A DNA stretch of 64,000 nucleotides from Gnetum montanum (GCA_015680685.1 MNCI01010159.1:364906-428905); one strand, 5' to 3'; shown: positions 23,386 through 34,949, counted from the stretch's first letter. A program made the numbers and translations. The notes: a model not told the origin generated them from the sequence alone.

Positions 23386-24244
23386 TGATGGGATGCGATA
23401 TCGCATGGGCCACGATATTGCATACGTGATATCACGTCCACCGCGATATCACATCACCCACAATATCACGTACGCGATATTATGTCTTCCCCTGCGATAT
23501 CACTGTGCACTACCAAGTCTATAAATAAGAGGCAGCTCTCCCTTCTTTCTCATCCTAGGCTTAGACCGTAGTGAAACTATGGTAGTTTGATCCCTCCAGA
23601 GATAGAATATTTCCATGTGCCCATAGTAGGAGCTCCAAAGTGAATGGATCTTTATTCTAGCAAATATTGTACCTGAACACATTTTTGTATATGAAATAAA
23701 GACGAACTTCTTGGATAAACCTTGTAGTGCATGGAATAGGCTAAATAGGATTTTATTTATTATTATTTACTATTTATCATTTAATCGCATTATTAGTCAT
23801 TAAATCTCTCTCAACCCTTCTCTCCTAGTTAAGTACCTCAGTACCACCACTTCGAGCATGTGCGTTACGCTTGGTGATCCTAGCAACGACTAGCATTTGG
23901 TAACTAAGGTTGCATTGGTTCAGGGTGTGAATGATAAGTGGGAACGGATGCTAATGCTAGGTTAATTCAGACTTAGTTAGTTAGTTAAAGTTAGTTAATT
24001 AGTCTCTTCAACCCTTCACCTCTTAGCATAGGAGATAAAACATAAAAGACTATAAAAATCATATACCTCATACTTACTTAACCATACACTGTGACAAATA
24101 CAAATAAATCTGGGAAGATAACGAATAATTAACCTTAAGTGTTCCATGAGGTGTGTAGGCACTTAGTCTGCAGAGTTCGACTGGATCGCGCGTGTTACTC
24201 TCGTATTTGTATGGTTGAGTGTAGGGGTACCTCGCCACTCATCA
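23386..24244 (+). repeat. 3' LTR of element D
   Basis: 859 bases, TGATGGGATGCG to CGCCACTCATCA. It carries seven GATATC-type palindromes (23395-23510) against three in the 5' LTR, TATA box at about 23519-23529, and a U5 matching the 5' LTR. Point differences between the two LTRs are frequent, so the insertion is old. Confidence 0.85.
23395..23510 (+). promoter_or_regulatory. U3 palindrome array, seven copies
   Basis: GCGATATCGC, ACGATATTGC, GTGATATCAC, GCGATATCAC, ACAATATCAC, GCGATATTAT and GCGATATCAC in about 115 bases, ending just before the TATA box. Most differences between copies are transitions. Confidence 0.5.
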
Positions 24245-24496
24245 ATTACTATAGATACTTGTGATAAAAATTGATATCTCCTTCATCAAAGTCCATGGAA
24301 ATTCTCTATGTAAATTGATATGTTATCAATACTTATATCGCTAATATATACTATCATATATAAACTATGAAAAATTCATTAGTACATATCACATACCATC
24401 AAGGAATTTAATGTACTTTGATATGGTTATATAATAAATAAAAATAAAAATTTAAATAAAATTTCATTAAAACATAAGGTAATTGGCGATTCATCA
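24245..24496 (-). repeat. Right LTR of element B, segment 3
   Basis: Matches 7880-8130 of the left LTR, ending GGCGATTCATCA at 24496, after which the RT frame of element A resumes. Confidence 0.7.
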
Positions 24497-24501
24497 AGAG
24501 G

Positions 24502-26500
24502 TAAGATCATTTTTTTAGTTTAGCAAGTTTTTACAAAAAGGTTCATCAAAAAATTGTAGTGGAATTTCTTGGCCTATGTTTGCTTTGCTTAAGAAGAATC
24601 AAGATTTTAGGTGGAATGATGAGACCTAAAGGAGCTTTGACATGTTGGAAGCAAAAACAACTAGGTGAGCTAATGCTTATGATACCAAATTTCTAGAAGC
24701 TTTTTCAAGTGGAGGTGAATGCAAGTGAAATTGTCCTTGGAGGAGTGCTTTCACAAGAAGAAAGACTTTTTGCTTTCTTTACAAAGAAGCTAAATGAGTC
24801 AAGGCAAAAATATAGCATATATAAGAAGTAGTTATAGACTATTCTTCAAGAAATCAAGCATTGGAGGCATTATTTGTTGCTCAAGAAGTTCACTTTGATG
24901 ATTAATCATAAAGCATTTTAAATTCTTAATTTCCAAAAAAGTTAAGTGTAAAACACATGAAATGATTTTCACAATTGCAAGAATTTAATTTCATGCTCAA
25001 GAACAAGAGTGGAAAAGCCAATGCGGTAGCTAATCCATTGTTTAGGATGCATGTGGAAAATTCTAGCATGCCTCATGTGGAAGGCATGAGTGATTTTACT
25101 GAATTATATAAACATGATTTAGATTTTGAAGAAGTTTGGAAAAGCCACAAGGAATCATTATTAAGTAGGATATACCAATGAAGGGACTACCATATTCAAG
25201 ATGAACTATTATTCAAGAATAAAAAGGTATGTATTCCTAATTATGATTTAGGAGGAAACTTTTGAATGAAAAGCATTGTTGTGGAATGGTAGGTTATATG
25301 GGTAGATATAAGACATTAAAAATTATGGATAGGTGCTATTTTTAATTTGGAATGATCTCTAAACTCTCTAAATTTATGAAGGATTTTTAACATGTCAAAA
25401 ATTCAAAGAAGGTAAAGGAGTGAATGAATATTATATGCCTTTGCTAATATTCAAGGATTCATGAAAAGTGTGTCAATGCACTTTGTGAGTGGAATTCCAA
25501 AGACCAAAAGTGAAAATGATGGTATATTTATTATAGTGGAAAAATTCTCCAAGATGATACACTTCATTCTATGCAAAAAGACGGGTGATGCATCTCATGT
25601 TACAAATCTGTTTTCTTGCATGTTTTAAAGTTGCATGGGATTCCTTTGAATATTGATAGTAATAGAGACTCCAATTTTACTTGTTATTTTTGGAGATACC
25701 TTTGAAAAATTTTATGGGAAAAGTTAAATTTTTAGCACATATCATCCATAATCTAATGGCCAAACTAAAGTGCTTAATAATTTTTTACTAAACATTTTGA
25801 AATGATTATATAAAGGATAGTCTAATAGTTGAAAAGTTTGTTGTGTCATGAGTAATTTTTCTATAATAATGTTTTTCATGTTACTATTGGAAAGATTCCA
25901 TTTAATGTGAATTATGAATTTTTTTGCAAACATGATGGACAATGTTAAGATCTTTGATTAAGAAGCCCAATTGAGTGCTAATTTTGTGCAACAGATGAAG
26001 TATCTTCATGCTTAACTTAAGGCAAATCTTAATAACAAGGCTAAAGAAAGAGTCCTTAAGAAGAATGAGGATAAGAGAAAGTTCAAATTTGATGTTGATA
26101 ATCTTGTTTGGATGCACTTGAAGAAGAAGAGATTAAAAGGTGTCAACTTCTCAAAGGTAAAAGTTAAGAAGATGGATCCTTTCAAGATAAAAGGCAAAAT
26201 TAATGATAATTATATTAAGATTGACTTTCCAAAAAATGTGGGTATGTCTTTTTTTAATGTTGAAAATCTTGTGCATTACCATGCACTAGTAGATGATGAA
26301 AGCATACAGGGCAGCATTGATGAGTTGAAAGGGGTTATTGATGAGTCCAAATCTTCAATGGAGAGGAAGAAAATTGTACTCAAGAATAGCAAAGATTCTA
26401 GCACTTGTGGAGTGAAGAGGCATGAGTACTTGGTCCATTGGAAGGATAAAAAAAGTAATGATGTTGTGTGAGTCCATGAGACTAAACGTTTTAGGTGGGG
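24502..26500 (+). pseudogene. pol: pol of chromovirus A, part 2: RT end, RNase H, integrase, chromodomain-like tail
   Basis: RSFFSLASFYKK (24502) completes the RT. RNase H follows: FQVEVNASEIVLGGVLSQE (about 24700), then FFTKKLNESRQKYS, HWRHYLL and FNFMLKNKSGKANAVANPL (about 24985). Integrase core: GIPKTKSENDGIFIIVEKFSKM, with the P-K-S-x-G-x-D of related enzymes damaged (about 25495-25560), and YHP.SNGQTKVLNN near 25745. The C-terminus includes DLVWMHL-type and FPKNVGMSFFNV text. RHEYLVHWKDKKSND (26418-26465) fits the middle of a chromodomain (EYLVKWKG...). Many stops and frameshifts. The 119-codon open stretch 26112-26471 is part of this frame, not a separate gene. Confidence 0.75.
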
Positions 26501-26560
26501 AATCACTTTTACCATTACTCCCTTATTTACCTAAGTTTAATTTTTGAAGGGTGGGAGAGC

Positions 26561-27430
26561 TAGTATAGGAACATCTCTTTTGAGCTCCTCTTTCATCCCT
26601 ACAAGTACTTGAATAAAGACTTTAGGAAGCTGGAAAGATAGCTTAAGGGCCTAAAAGACATTTAGACCAAGAGCTGAGATGTGACAAGAGACATCCCAAC
26701 TAACTAGAAGATGTCTTAACCAAATATAAGACATCTTGTTCTAGCCAAAGACATCTATCCCTAGTAGGGGATATATCTAGGAAGATGTCTTACTACAAAG
26801 GGGGACATATTTACTTAATAGGAAACATCTTACATAGATAAGAGGCATATTTTCTAAGAGATAGAGTTGATATGATGATATCTTGTCAAGACTATAAACA
26901 AATCATATGACCATGAATAGTCTCAATTTGTTTAAGTTGAATATGATAGAAATAGCTAAGAATCTTCAAGTTGTTCATGGGGAAGGTTTCCCTAGGATTG
27001 TTATCTTGTAATTGATAAATATTATTATATGTTTTTATTATTCAATGTATGAAGAATGGCATGAGAGTTGGAAGAGAGATTGCATGAGAGTGTGATGCAT
27101 CTTTGTTGTTAATTATGTGTGTTTTGGCAATTGTAACTCTTGTATGAGTTTGAATCTTAATCTTGTGTATAGGAGAGGTGTAGTATGATTATGTGTTGGA
27201 TTGAGGTTAATCATTGTGTAGTTGTAGATCCTAATGCTCTACAGTATCACTGATTGTGTAAGTATTTTAGTTATTTTGGGTTTTGGAACCATTGTAATTA
27301 TAATGTTCTTTTCAATTAATTGAAGATAGTTAGTCTTCTTATCTTCTAGAAAATTAAATAGTCTTTTATATATTCTTGATTCAATGTGATTTTAAAGATT
27401 AAAAAAATTAGAGTAACCCTACTCTAGTTT
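26561..27430 (+). repeat. Probable 3' LTR of chromovirus A
   Basis: A purine-rich tract (GAAGGGTGGGAGAGC, 26546-26560) is followed by TAGTATAGGAACATC, close to the TGTTAGGAACATC-type start of some chromovirus LTRs. The next 300 bases hold many AGACATCT/AGATGTCT repeats as in solo LTR C. There is no second copy in the window, so the right end is a guess. Confidence 0.45.
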
Positions 27431-29109
27431 CCATGTCCAAAAACACACTTCTCAAATCATTTTAAGTTATTAGTACTTCATCCAAACTCAACTTCTGAAT
27501 TAGACATACTCAAACCCTAATTCTCCATGACTAGTGATAAAATAGATGGATCAAAATTATGCTTTATTATTTTAGTTATAACTCATTGATTTGAAAACAT
27601 TTTATGATACTAAAAAATCATTTTAAAGATGAAATAGAAAGCTAAATGTAGATCAAATTTCATATGAATATACAATGTAGAATTAAAGTAATTATCTTTG
27701 GAAGTTGTATGATATTCTACTAATTGGAATCCTAATATCATAGAAAATAGCCAAAGATTGAGGACTAAGAACTTAGAAAGGGTGTTAAATAAGTTTCCCA
27801 ATTCAAATAACCAAGAAAACCAAAACTACCCATAAATTTATGTAATTCCCCAACCTGGGTATGTTCACGCCTAGAGGATAGAATTCTTGCACATTTCTAG
27901 ACTATGTTCCTTTAAAAAATGTGGTTTAGAGGGTATGACAACCTTTAGAAAGTTTCAACTCCACTCAAATTGTTTTCTCATAGGAAACACACTCAACATT
28001 GCAAGGTCCCAACAAACTCAAAATATGATTTTAAGGATCCTAAAACCTTTACAATGACGTAAGTTCTACAAGAAATGTTTTTGCATTGGAAATGTACTCA
28101 TCCCCACAAAGTCCCAACAATCTCACAAGATTCCTTTTCATAAGAAGCACATCAACCCCATAGGGCTACAAAGAGAGAGGAAAATCAAGGATAGAATGTA
28201 ACTAACTTTACAAGTTCCTTTCTTTGAGTTTCTTACAATGCAAAACAATTCACAATAGATATAAAATTGAAGGACCAATCATATCACATGATAGTCAATG
28301 ATGGAATAATCACATGAATAGTGCTTATTCTTTTCACAAATATTCTACTCTATTTTATACTCTTTTACTTTTCAAATAATCATTGGAATGCACATAACAA
28401 CTAGGAAATAGTTAGTTGGAATGTCCTATTGAAGCTTGGGATGTCTCACTAAAAATAGGTTACTTACAAGTGGGACATTCCACTAGAAGTTAGGACGTTT
28501 CACTTGGAACATCCTAGTTGGAACATCTCAACAACAATGGGGACATCTGCTATTTTTATGAGATGTCTAACCTAAAACTAATCCTTCACCTCTAGTACAT
28601 CTATTGATCTTCTGGGATGTCTAGCAAGATGTCAAAATATCTTCATTTAACTTCATGCATCCATGAAGTTTTCCATCTTGGTTGAGAATTTTTGTCATTT
28701 CAACTCACCTCTTATCTTGGTCTCATCTTGTTTTTAGTATTTTGACACCATAGATCTCTTGTCTAAAACATGATTTCTTCATCTAGCCTCTTGTCTCATT
28801 CTCATGGAGTCCTTGTCTTTACACCAATAATCTCTTATCCTAACCTTGTCATGTTATTTCTTAAACTAGCAAGACCATACAAACATATTTTTCACATTCT
28901 CCATTTTCTAAGGTTTTAACATATTAAAAGGTCAATAATCTCCCACTACTTGGTGATGTTCAAAACTTGAGAAAATAGGTTAGGATAATTCATAATATCA
29001 TATGATTAAGCAATTAAAATTAGAACTATATATATATATATCTAGTTAGGATGAAAAAGAGATGATAAGTCATTAATGAGTATACATTCCTTAGCATACG
29101 TTACATAAG
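27431..29109 (-). repeat. Unclear stretch with a probable minus-strand LTR
   Basis: No gene is seen. On the minus strand AGTGGGAGATTATTGACC (about 28940-28957) looks like a polypurine tract plus LTR start, and 28400-28640 holds repeated GATGTCT and GGAACATC motifs like those in LTRs C and A. This suggests a minus-strand LTR from about 28944 down to about 27836, with about 160 bases of internal sequence to its right. A TA microsatellite is at 29027-29041. Confidence 0.35.
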
Positions 29110-29901
29110 TGATGGGACGCAATATTGCATAGGCCGCGATATCGCATCATTCCCTGTGATATTGCGTACGTGATATCGCAGCCTGTCGTCAATTCTATAA
29201 ATAAGAGGCGGCATTCCCTTGTTCCTCCATCTAGATCTAGACCCTTAGTGAAACTCTGGCAGTTTTACCATTCTAGAGATAGAATAATTTCCATGTGCCC
29301 GTAGTAGGAGTCTCAAAGTGAACAGATCTTTATTCGAGGAAATTATACCTGAGCACATATTTTTGTATGGAAATGAAGATGAAATTTCTGATAAACCTTG
29401 TAGTGCATGGACTAAGCTAATTAGGATTTAATTAATGTTAAATGCTTTCTTAGATAATTAATCTCTCTCAACCCTCAACTCCTAGTTAAGTGCATTCAGT
29501 ACGACTGCGTCGAGCACATGTGCTACGCTTGGTAACCCAATAACGAATAGTGTTTGGTAATCCTAGTAGCATTGCACTAGTTCAGGGTGTGTACGATAAG
29601 TGGGAACAGATACTGATGCTAGGACAATTAAAGCTTAGTTAGTTAAAGTTAGTTACTTAGTCTCTTCACCCTTTCCCCTCATAGCATAGGCAATAAAAAT
29701 ATAAAAGTCATAAAAATCATATACCTCAGACTTACTTAACCATACAACCGTGACAATAAAAGTAAGTCTGGGAAGACAACGATTGATTAACCTTAAGTGT
29801 TCCATAAGGCGCATAAGCACTTAGTCCTTGGAGTTCGACCGGATCGCGAGTACACGCTCGTATTTGTATGGTTGAGTGTAGGGGTACCTCACCACTCATC
29901 A
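29110..29901 (+). mobile_element. Solo LTR K
   Basis: 792 bases from TGATGGGACGCA to CACCACTCATCA, same family as the LTRs of D and E, with four GATATC palindromes, TATA box (29195-29204) and conserved U5. No primer site, gag or polypurine tract flanks it. It interrupts the LTR of copia element J: CATAAG before it and GTATTTATGTGAAG after it correspond to CATAAGTATATATGTGAAG at about 34687-34706. No clean target duplication remains. Confidence 0.8.
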
Positions 29902-30120
29902 AGTATTTATGTGAAGGAGTAAGTAAAATTATTACCCATTCATTGTTTTCATGAATAATTAATATAATTAAAAGATTATGAAATAAAATAAAAATAAGTT
30001 TGAGGTACAAAATTTATTATTTAGAATTTCATTTGTTGTTTACAAAGATACAAAAACTGATATGAAATTTTCGTAACTCAATCTTGCCTATTTACCTTCC
30101 TTCAATCATCAAGAACTACA
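29902..30120 (+). repeat. 5' LTR remnant of copia element J
   Basis: Aligns with 34695-34893 of the 3' LTR (ATTTATGTGAAGGAGTAAGT..., CGTAACTCAATCTTGCC..., ending AAGAACTACA next to the primer site). Confidence 0.7.
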
Positions 30121-30128
30121 ATTTAATA

Positions 30129-30140
30129 TGGTATTAGAGC
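30129..30140 (+). other. Primer-binding site of copia element J
   Basis: TGGTATTAGAGC is the initiator-Met tRNA complement TGGTATCAGAGC with one C-to-T change, eight bases after the LTR end. Confidence 0.85.
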
Positions 30141-30149
30141 AAAAGAAAT

Positions 30150-30975
30150 ATAGGAGAACAAATGATGGAAGAGAATTTCCAAAGAATAATGATAGCAATG
30201 TGAAAGATCTTGTTAATTTCATGTAAGGTATGTCACTAAAAGCAAACTAAGATAAGAATTTGCTACAATCCCTAGTAACTAAGATTGTAAAACATTAAGA
30301 TGAAAATTTATCATACCTGAACATAAAGAATGATAGTAACCTTAAGAGTAAGTCAACTATGACATGTTGTGTCAAATACTAACTTTAGGTTGAATAATGA
30401 TCAAAAGCATGAGAAGAATCACATGGCATTAAGTATACTATTTATGAATATATCAAAGGATATATCCAACTTGGCTTATAATATGAACATAGTAGCCAAT
30501 ATATGGAAGTATGTATATTAAATTTTTAGTTGTCTTAAAAAAGAAAAAAAGGATCATTTATTTATTAAGTTACAAATGATGAAAATGCAAATAGACAAAA
30601 ATTACTGATGTTTATAAAAGAAATGATATTAGTAATTTTAGAATTGTAATATAGAGGAGAACATGTCCTACATGATGAATTTGTAAGATGTTTCCTTGAA
30701 GTCCTTCTAGAAAAATATAAAGGATTTATGTAAGCTTTGGATGTTATAGAGAAAAGACCTAAATTTGCAACCATTATTACAAAAAGTTTATGCATACTTA
30801 GAAGAATAATTAAGGAAAAAATTAGAGATTTAACAAACTAACTAATGGTAAAAGAAATCAAAGATTTTAAAACCAAGGAAGAAAGGATAATTTAAGATCT
30901 TGCTTTATATGTGGAAAACTAAGACATGAGTGTAAAGATTGTTGGTTCAAGTTGTAAAATCTTCAAACTTTAGTT
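30150..30975 (+). pseudogene. gag: gag of copia element J
   Basis: A degraded gag frame; the recognisable part is the zinc knuckle CFICGKLRHECKDCW at 30902-30946 (C-x2-C-x4-H-x4-C pattern), preceded by Lys/Asn-rich text. Upstream codons are too damaged to define a start. It would bind and package element RNA. Confidence 0.6.
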
Positions 30976-30999
30976 ATAAAAAAAGGATTTTCAAAATAA

Positions 31000-32560
31000 A
31001 AAATGATCCAATAAGGATACATAAACAATAATAATCATTATAATAATCATAAAAAAGATGCAAACCTTATAGAATATGGTATGCTATTAATCATCAATAA
31101 TTTTACAAGCTAAGATACTATGGCCAAGATGGAGCAACATACTTGTTGGATTGACTCTAGGTATTATTGACATGTATGTAGCAATCATAACGTTTTTTAA
31201 AACATGTGCATTATTGATGTTAGTGAGAGGCACAATTCCTATAGGAGTTGTATGCAAATAGATGAAAGTTGGAGACGTCAATATAAGGATAGTAGACCAA
31301 CATATGCAAATCAAGAATGTGTAGTATAAAGGGTTGTAATTTATTAATACTAAGCTTGTAAAGACAAGAAATAAGACAATTTTAAAAGAAGATCAAGATA
31401 AGAAGGTAAAATGTACAATATTGAAGAATAAATCCCTAAAGAAATTTGCAAAAATCAAGGAAACAAATGGAGTATTCAAACTACACCTTGTACAATAAGT
31501 AATTTATGTAGCAACTCTTTGACATCAAAAGGATAAGTTATGGCATGCACGGCTAGGTCATGTGAATAAAGGCTATATGCAGAAAATCTTATGATCATAA
31601 TATAGAACACCATAGTTAAACTTAAGCTTAGGATTTTTCTATAATTTACATTCTCTTGAAAAACAAACTAGATAGAAATTTCTACATGAAAGAATAATAG
31701 TTGCTAAATCCAAGTTAGATATTAAACATTCTAATGTTGGATATTATGAGAATATATTGACTATGGAAGGATCCAAGTACTTTATGACATACATTAATAA
31801 CTTTACAAGGAAAGTTTAGGTGTACTTGAAAATCTATAACAAAGGTATTTAATACTTTTGAGTTCAAGATCTTAATGAAGCAACAAACTAGGTTGCCTAT
31901 TATGAAGCTACATACAAATAATGATAGTGAATATATGAAAAATAATTTTAATTTTTTCTTGCAAATTAAGAAGTTTTTCATTTTAAAAATATCATATAAT
32001 GATGTAGTAGAAAGAAAGAACAAAATGATCTATGAGATGGTGCACTATATGTTAGCCTAGTCAAAACTTAATAATGATTTTTAGGATGAAATTATATGAG
32101 CTGTAATCTATATAATAAACAAAATTCCAACACTTTACCTATGATTTCAATGCTTAAATAAGATATTGAATGGAAGAAAACCCAACCTAAGTCATCTACA
32201 AATCTTTTGGGAGCTAAGTCTACTATTATATACAAATCAAAGCAAAGGTAGATCAAAAGGTAAGGGAAGGATATTTCATAGGTATGGAATTGATATGAAA
32301 GGATATCAAATATGGGATTCATAGTTACAAAAGATAATCATATCATGAGATGTAACATTTAATGAAGAAGAGATATTAAAAAAAGAAAACTAAGCTAATT
32401 CAACTCATCAAGAAACAAATTACAAAGAAATTGATAAATTTTGCATTGATGTTGATTATGAATCCTATGTTACTATGTTAAATCAAAGAAAACAATCAAG
32501 AGTAGAATAGTTAAAGAATAACTAAAGCTTCATCAAATAAAAGAGTTAAATATACCATAG
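31000..32560 (+). pseudogene. pol: Protease/integrase region of copia element J
   Basis: The GAG-pre-integrase box reads DKLWHARLGHVNKG at 31531-31572. The integrase core is in pieces from 31730 to 32330: EGSKYFMTYINNFTRKV (about 31770-31820), LHTNNDSEYM for the usual ...SDNGGEY (31905), and VVERKNKMIYEMV for the usual ERKNR.L.EM (32005-32045). Stops and frameshifts throughout. Integrase would insert the DNA copy in the nucleus. Confidence 0.7.
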
Positions 32561-32789
32561 AAGACATTAGTGTAATTTATATAACATCAAGTGACAATAT
32601 AAGAAGATCTCACACATGACATCATATAATAGAAAGTGCCAGAGAATAAATGAATATTGACATCAATGAACCCGGACTTATGACAAGTCAATATTAAGAG
32701 ATACATCAAAATGATAGTATTTGTAAAGTTACTATACCTACTATGGATATTTTAAAAATAGAAAGTTAAGCATTTACAATGGATCATTA

Positions 32790-34345
32790 GAAACATTTAA
32801 TGGAAGAAAAAATTTCAATGATGAAGAAACATGAAGGTTGGAAACTAGTATCATGTCAAAAGAATAAACAACCTATTAAAAATTAATATGTATTCATAAC
32901 CAAGTTAAATAAGGATGGTACATTGCATAAGACATGATTATTTATGAAAGTTAATATGTATTCATAACCAAGTTAAATAAGGATGGTACATTGCATAAGA
33001 CATGATTATTTATGAAAGATTTTTCATAGATAAAAAGAGTTGACTATCAAAAAATTCATTTATAGTTTAAATGATAACTTTTTCAAATTATTATATTTTC
33101 ATCTACTAATTTTAAGTGGAAAGTACATCTAATTAATATTAAGTCATCTTTTCTATATGGTGACATTCAAGAAAAGATATATATTGAACAACCAGAAGGC
33201 TTTGTGTCAGATGATAGCTTGGTATGTAAATTATGAAAAGTCATTTATGTACTAAAGTATGCCTCAAGAGTATGGTATCAAAGATTAATGAATTTCTAAT
33301 CAATTATGGATTTACAAAGTCCAATAAAAATACTAATATGTATATTCTTATTGATGATGGAAGAATTCAAATGATTTTGACCTTCCATGTGGTTGATATA
33401 CTTGTCGCAATAATAGAATTAAAAATCATAAATAAATTTAAGTATCATTTATTCTTATGATTTGATATTTCAAATCTTGAACTAATCCATTATTACTTAG
33501 ATATGGAAGTATGTCAAAAGGAAGAAGAAATCAAAATCTCTCAAATAAGATACACAACTGAATTATTAGAAAAGTATAATATGTTAAAATACCATGAATC
33601 TACTCTTATGATGACTCTCGGATTCAAGATAAGTATTGATGATAAATTAATCAATCCCATACAATATTATTATATTATTGGAGCATTACCATACTTAACA
33701 AATATAAGACCTAATATCTAGGTTTCTATGAATCAATTGGCTATAGAAATTCAAAAACTAAATTATCATCATTTAAAAGCAACTATCTTAACCCTATAAT
33801 ACATTATGTCTATGTTATATTATAAAGAAATATTTAAATAAAATTCACCAAAAATCCTCAAAATATACACAAATGCTAACTGGGATGGAGATACAATAGA
33901 TTGTAGTTCAAGAATCATATTTTTGATCCAATTATATGAGAATCCTATAAATTGGTGAAGTAGTAAGAAATGTGTAGTTTTCTTATAATCCATAAAGGAA
34001 GAATATCATGATTTATGAGAAATAGTACAAGATTTTAGGTAAATTAATTAGCTACTTATGAATATTGAAGTTCTAGTACCAAAATCTATTATCATTCATT
34101 GTAACAATCGAGCTACTATTAGAATTGTTCAAAATTAAATGTACCATGATAAGAGTAATTACATCAAAATAGGTGTGCACATTTTATGACAAATATACTT
34201 GGAGAAATATGTAAATACTCAATATATATCCACCAAATCATAGAAAGCATATGGCTTTACAAAGGTCTTAGCTAGATAAGACTTTCACATCTTTAGAGAC
34301 TACTTATTTCTTGCAATCAAAAGTAAGGATGAGAAGTGAAGGAAT
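32790..34345 (+). pseudogene. pol: Reverse transcriptase and RNase H of copia element J
   Basis: RT landmarks: GDIQEKIYIEQPEGF for the usual G.L.EE.YM.QPEGF (33160-33205); ILTFHVVDILVA where copia RTs have LLLYVDDILI, so the YVDD box is dead (33376-33411); YYLDMEVCQ (33488). RNase H: IYTNANWDGDTIDCSSR (33862-33912), NPINW and EEYHDL. The 75-codon and 72-codon open stretches at 33233 and 33503 are fragments of this gene. A perfect 68-bp duplication at 32883-33018 shifts the frame. Confidence 0.8.
32883..33018 (+). repeat. Perfect tandem duplication, 2 x 68 bp
   Basis: Units 32883-32950 and 32951-33018 are identical in all 68 bases. 68 is not a multiple of three, so the duplication also breaks the RT frame. 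It must be far younger than the element that carries it, or an assembly error. Confidence 0.95.
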
Positions 34346-34349
34346 AATT

Positions 34350-34893
34350 GAAGATCTAATTTTAAGGTTATGATACAATGTGTGAAGTTTAGGATATTCC
34401 TCCAACATCATAGTTATATTTTCTTATCACTTCACATTGCTCATTATAGATAGTCTCACAAGAAATTCAAAGATAAAGTATGAATTAAGAAGTATTATTA
34501 CAGTACAATTCATACTTTCTAAATGTAATTCAAGTCATGTAGTAACTCTAGTATCAAGTTGTAAGAAATTTAAATATTTTTCAAGTTAATTAATTAATAA
34601 TTCTTATGAATTCATAAAGAAGTAAAGTCATGTTAAGTAAAAGTAAGTTGTGATTCTTCATGTCAGTTATAAGTCTTGTCAATATTATTCATAAGTATAT
34701 ATGTGAAGAAGTGAGTAAAATAGTAACCTATTAGTTATCATAAGGAACAACTAGTATGATCAAAAGGTCACAAAAGGAAACAAAAAGAAGTTTGAGATTT
34801 GAACTTTATTTTTTACAAAGTTACAAAGTTTAATACGAAGGTTTCTTAACTCAATATTACACATTTACCTTCCTATTATTCTTAAGAAGTACA
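34350..34893 (+). repeat. 3' LTR of copia element J
   Basis: Begins near TGAAGATC after a purine-rich stretch (about 34324-34348) and ends AAGAAGTACA. The last 200 bases match the 5' LTR remnant. The start is approximate. Confidence 0.55.
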
Positions 34894-34949
34894 CTTTAAC
34901 ATTTTTTAATAATTTTTACCCCTAAGACATATAGTGAAATAAGAATTTT

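Larger units (their letters stand above)
17449..24244 (+). mobile_element. Element D: gag-carrying non-autonomous Athila-like element
   Basis: LTR 17449-18237, primer site, gag, a partial protease, an unsequenced gap, a 3' noncoding module, polypurine tract, LTR 23386-24244. It splits the right LTR of B. Flanks ATTTT (17444-17448) and ATTAC (24245-24249) agree in only three of five bases. RT, RNase H and integrase are absent; the gap of 281 Ns at 21380-21660 is where they would sit, so absence is less certain than for E and I. Confidence 0.8.
7172..24496 (-). mobile_element. Element B: Athila-like LTR retrotransposon, tandem/recombined, with nested C and D
   Basis: Termini are TGATGATCC at 7172 and GATTCATCA at 24496. 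The 5-base flanks are GGAGG (7167-7171) and AGAGG (24497-24501), a target duplication with one change, and the host gene (RT of A) reads across the two flanks. Gag and protease run on the minus strand. There are one complete LTR (7172-8130), one LTR fragment (12695-12974) and one LTR split into three parts by solo LTR C and element D (16011-16430, 17265-17448, 24245-24496). Two internal segments both begin with the same sub-terminal sequence, suggesting a tandem array made by unequal recombination. Confidence 0.7.
4939..27430 (+). mobile_element. Element A: chromovirus (Ty3/gypsy), split by element B
   Basis: Gag, protease and RT occupy 4939-7171 and the same polyprotein resumes at 24502 with the RT end, RNase H, integrase, chromodomain-like tail and a probable 3' LTR. 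The break lies inside a conserved RT motif: codons for NVGE-V at 7161-7172 continue as RSFFSLASFY from 24502. The 5' LTR is missing, apparently lost or displaced where element E now ends. RT and protease wording is closest to Reina/CRM-type chromoviruses as I know them. The end coordinate is approximate. Confidence 0.75.
29902..34893 (+). mobile_element. Element J: Ty1/copia retrotransposon, decayed
   Basis: Order on the plus strand: LTR end, initiator-Met-tRNA primer site, gag with CCHC knuckle, protease region, integrase, RT, RNase H, LTR. Integrase before RT is the copia order. The 5' LTR is interrupted by solo LTR K and its outer part is not recognised. All frames are broken. Confidence 0.8.

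Noticed and set aside
4856-29185. Regularly spaced GATATC palindromes as a possible CRISPR-like array
   Set aside because: Units are 10 bp with short variable spacing, lie in LTR U3 regions and occur in a plant-type genome; no spacers of uniform length and no cas genes.
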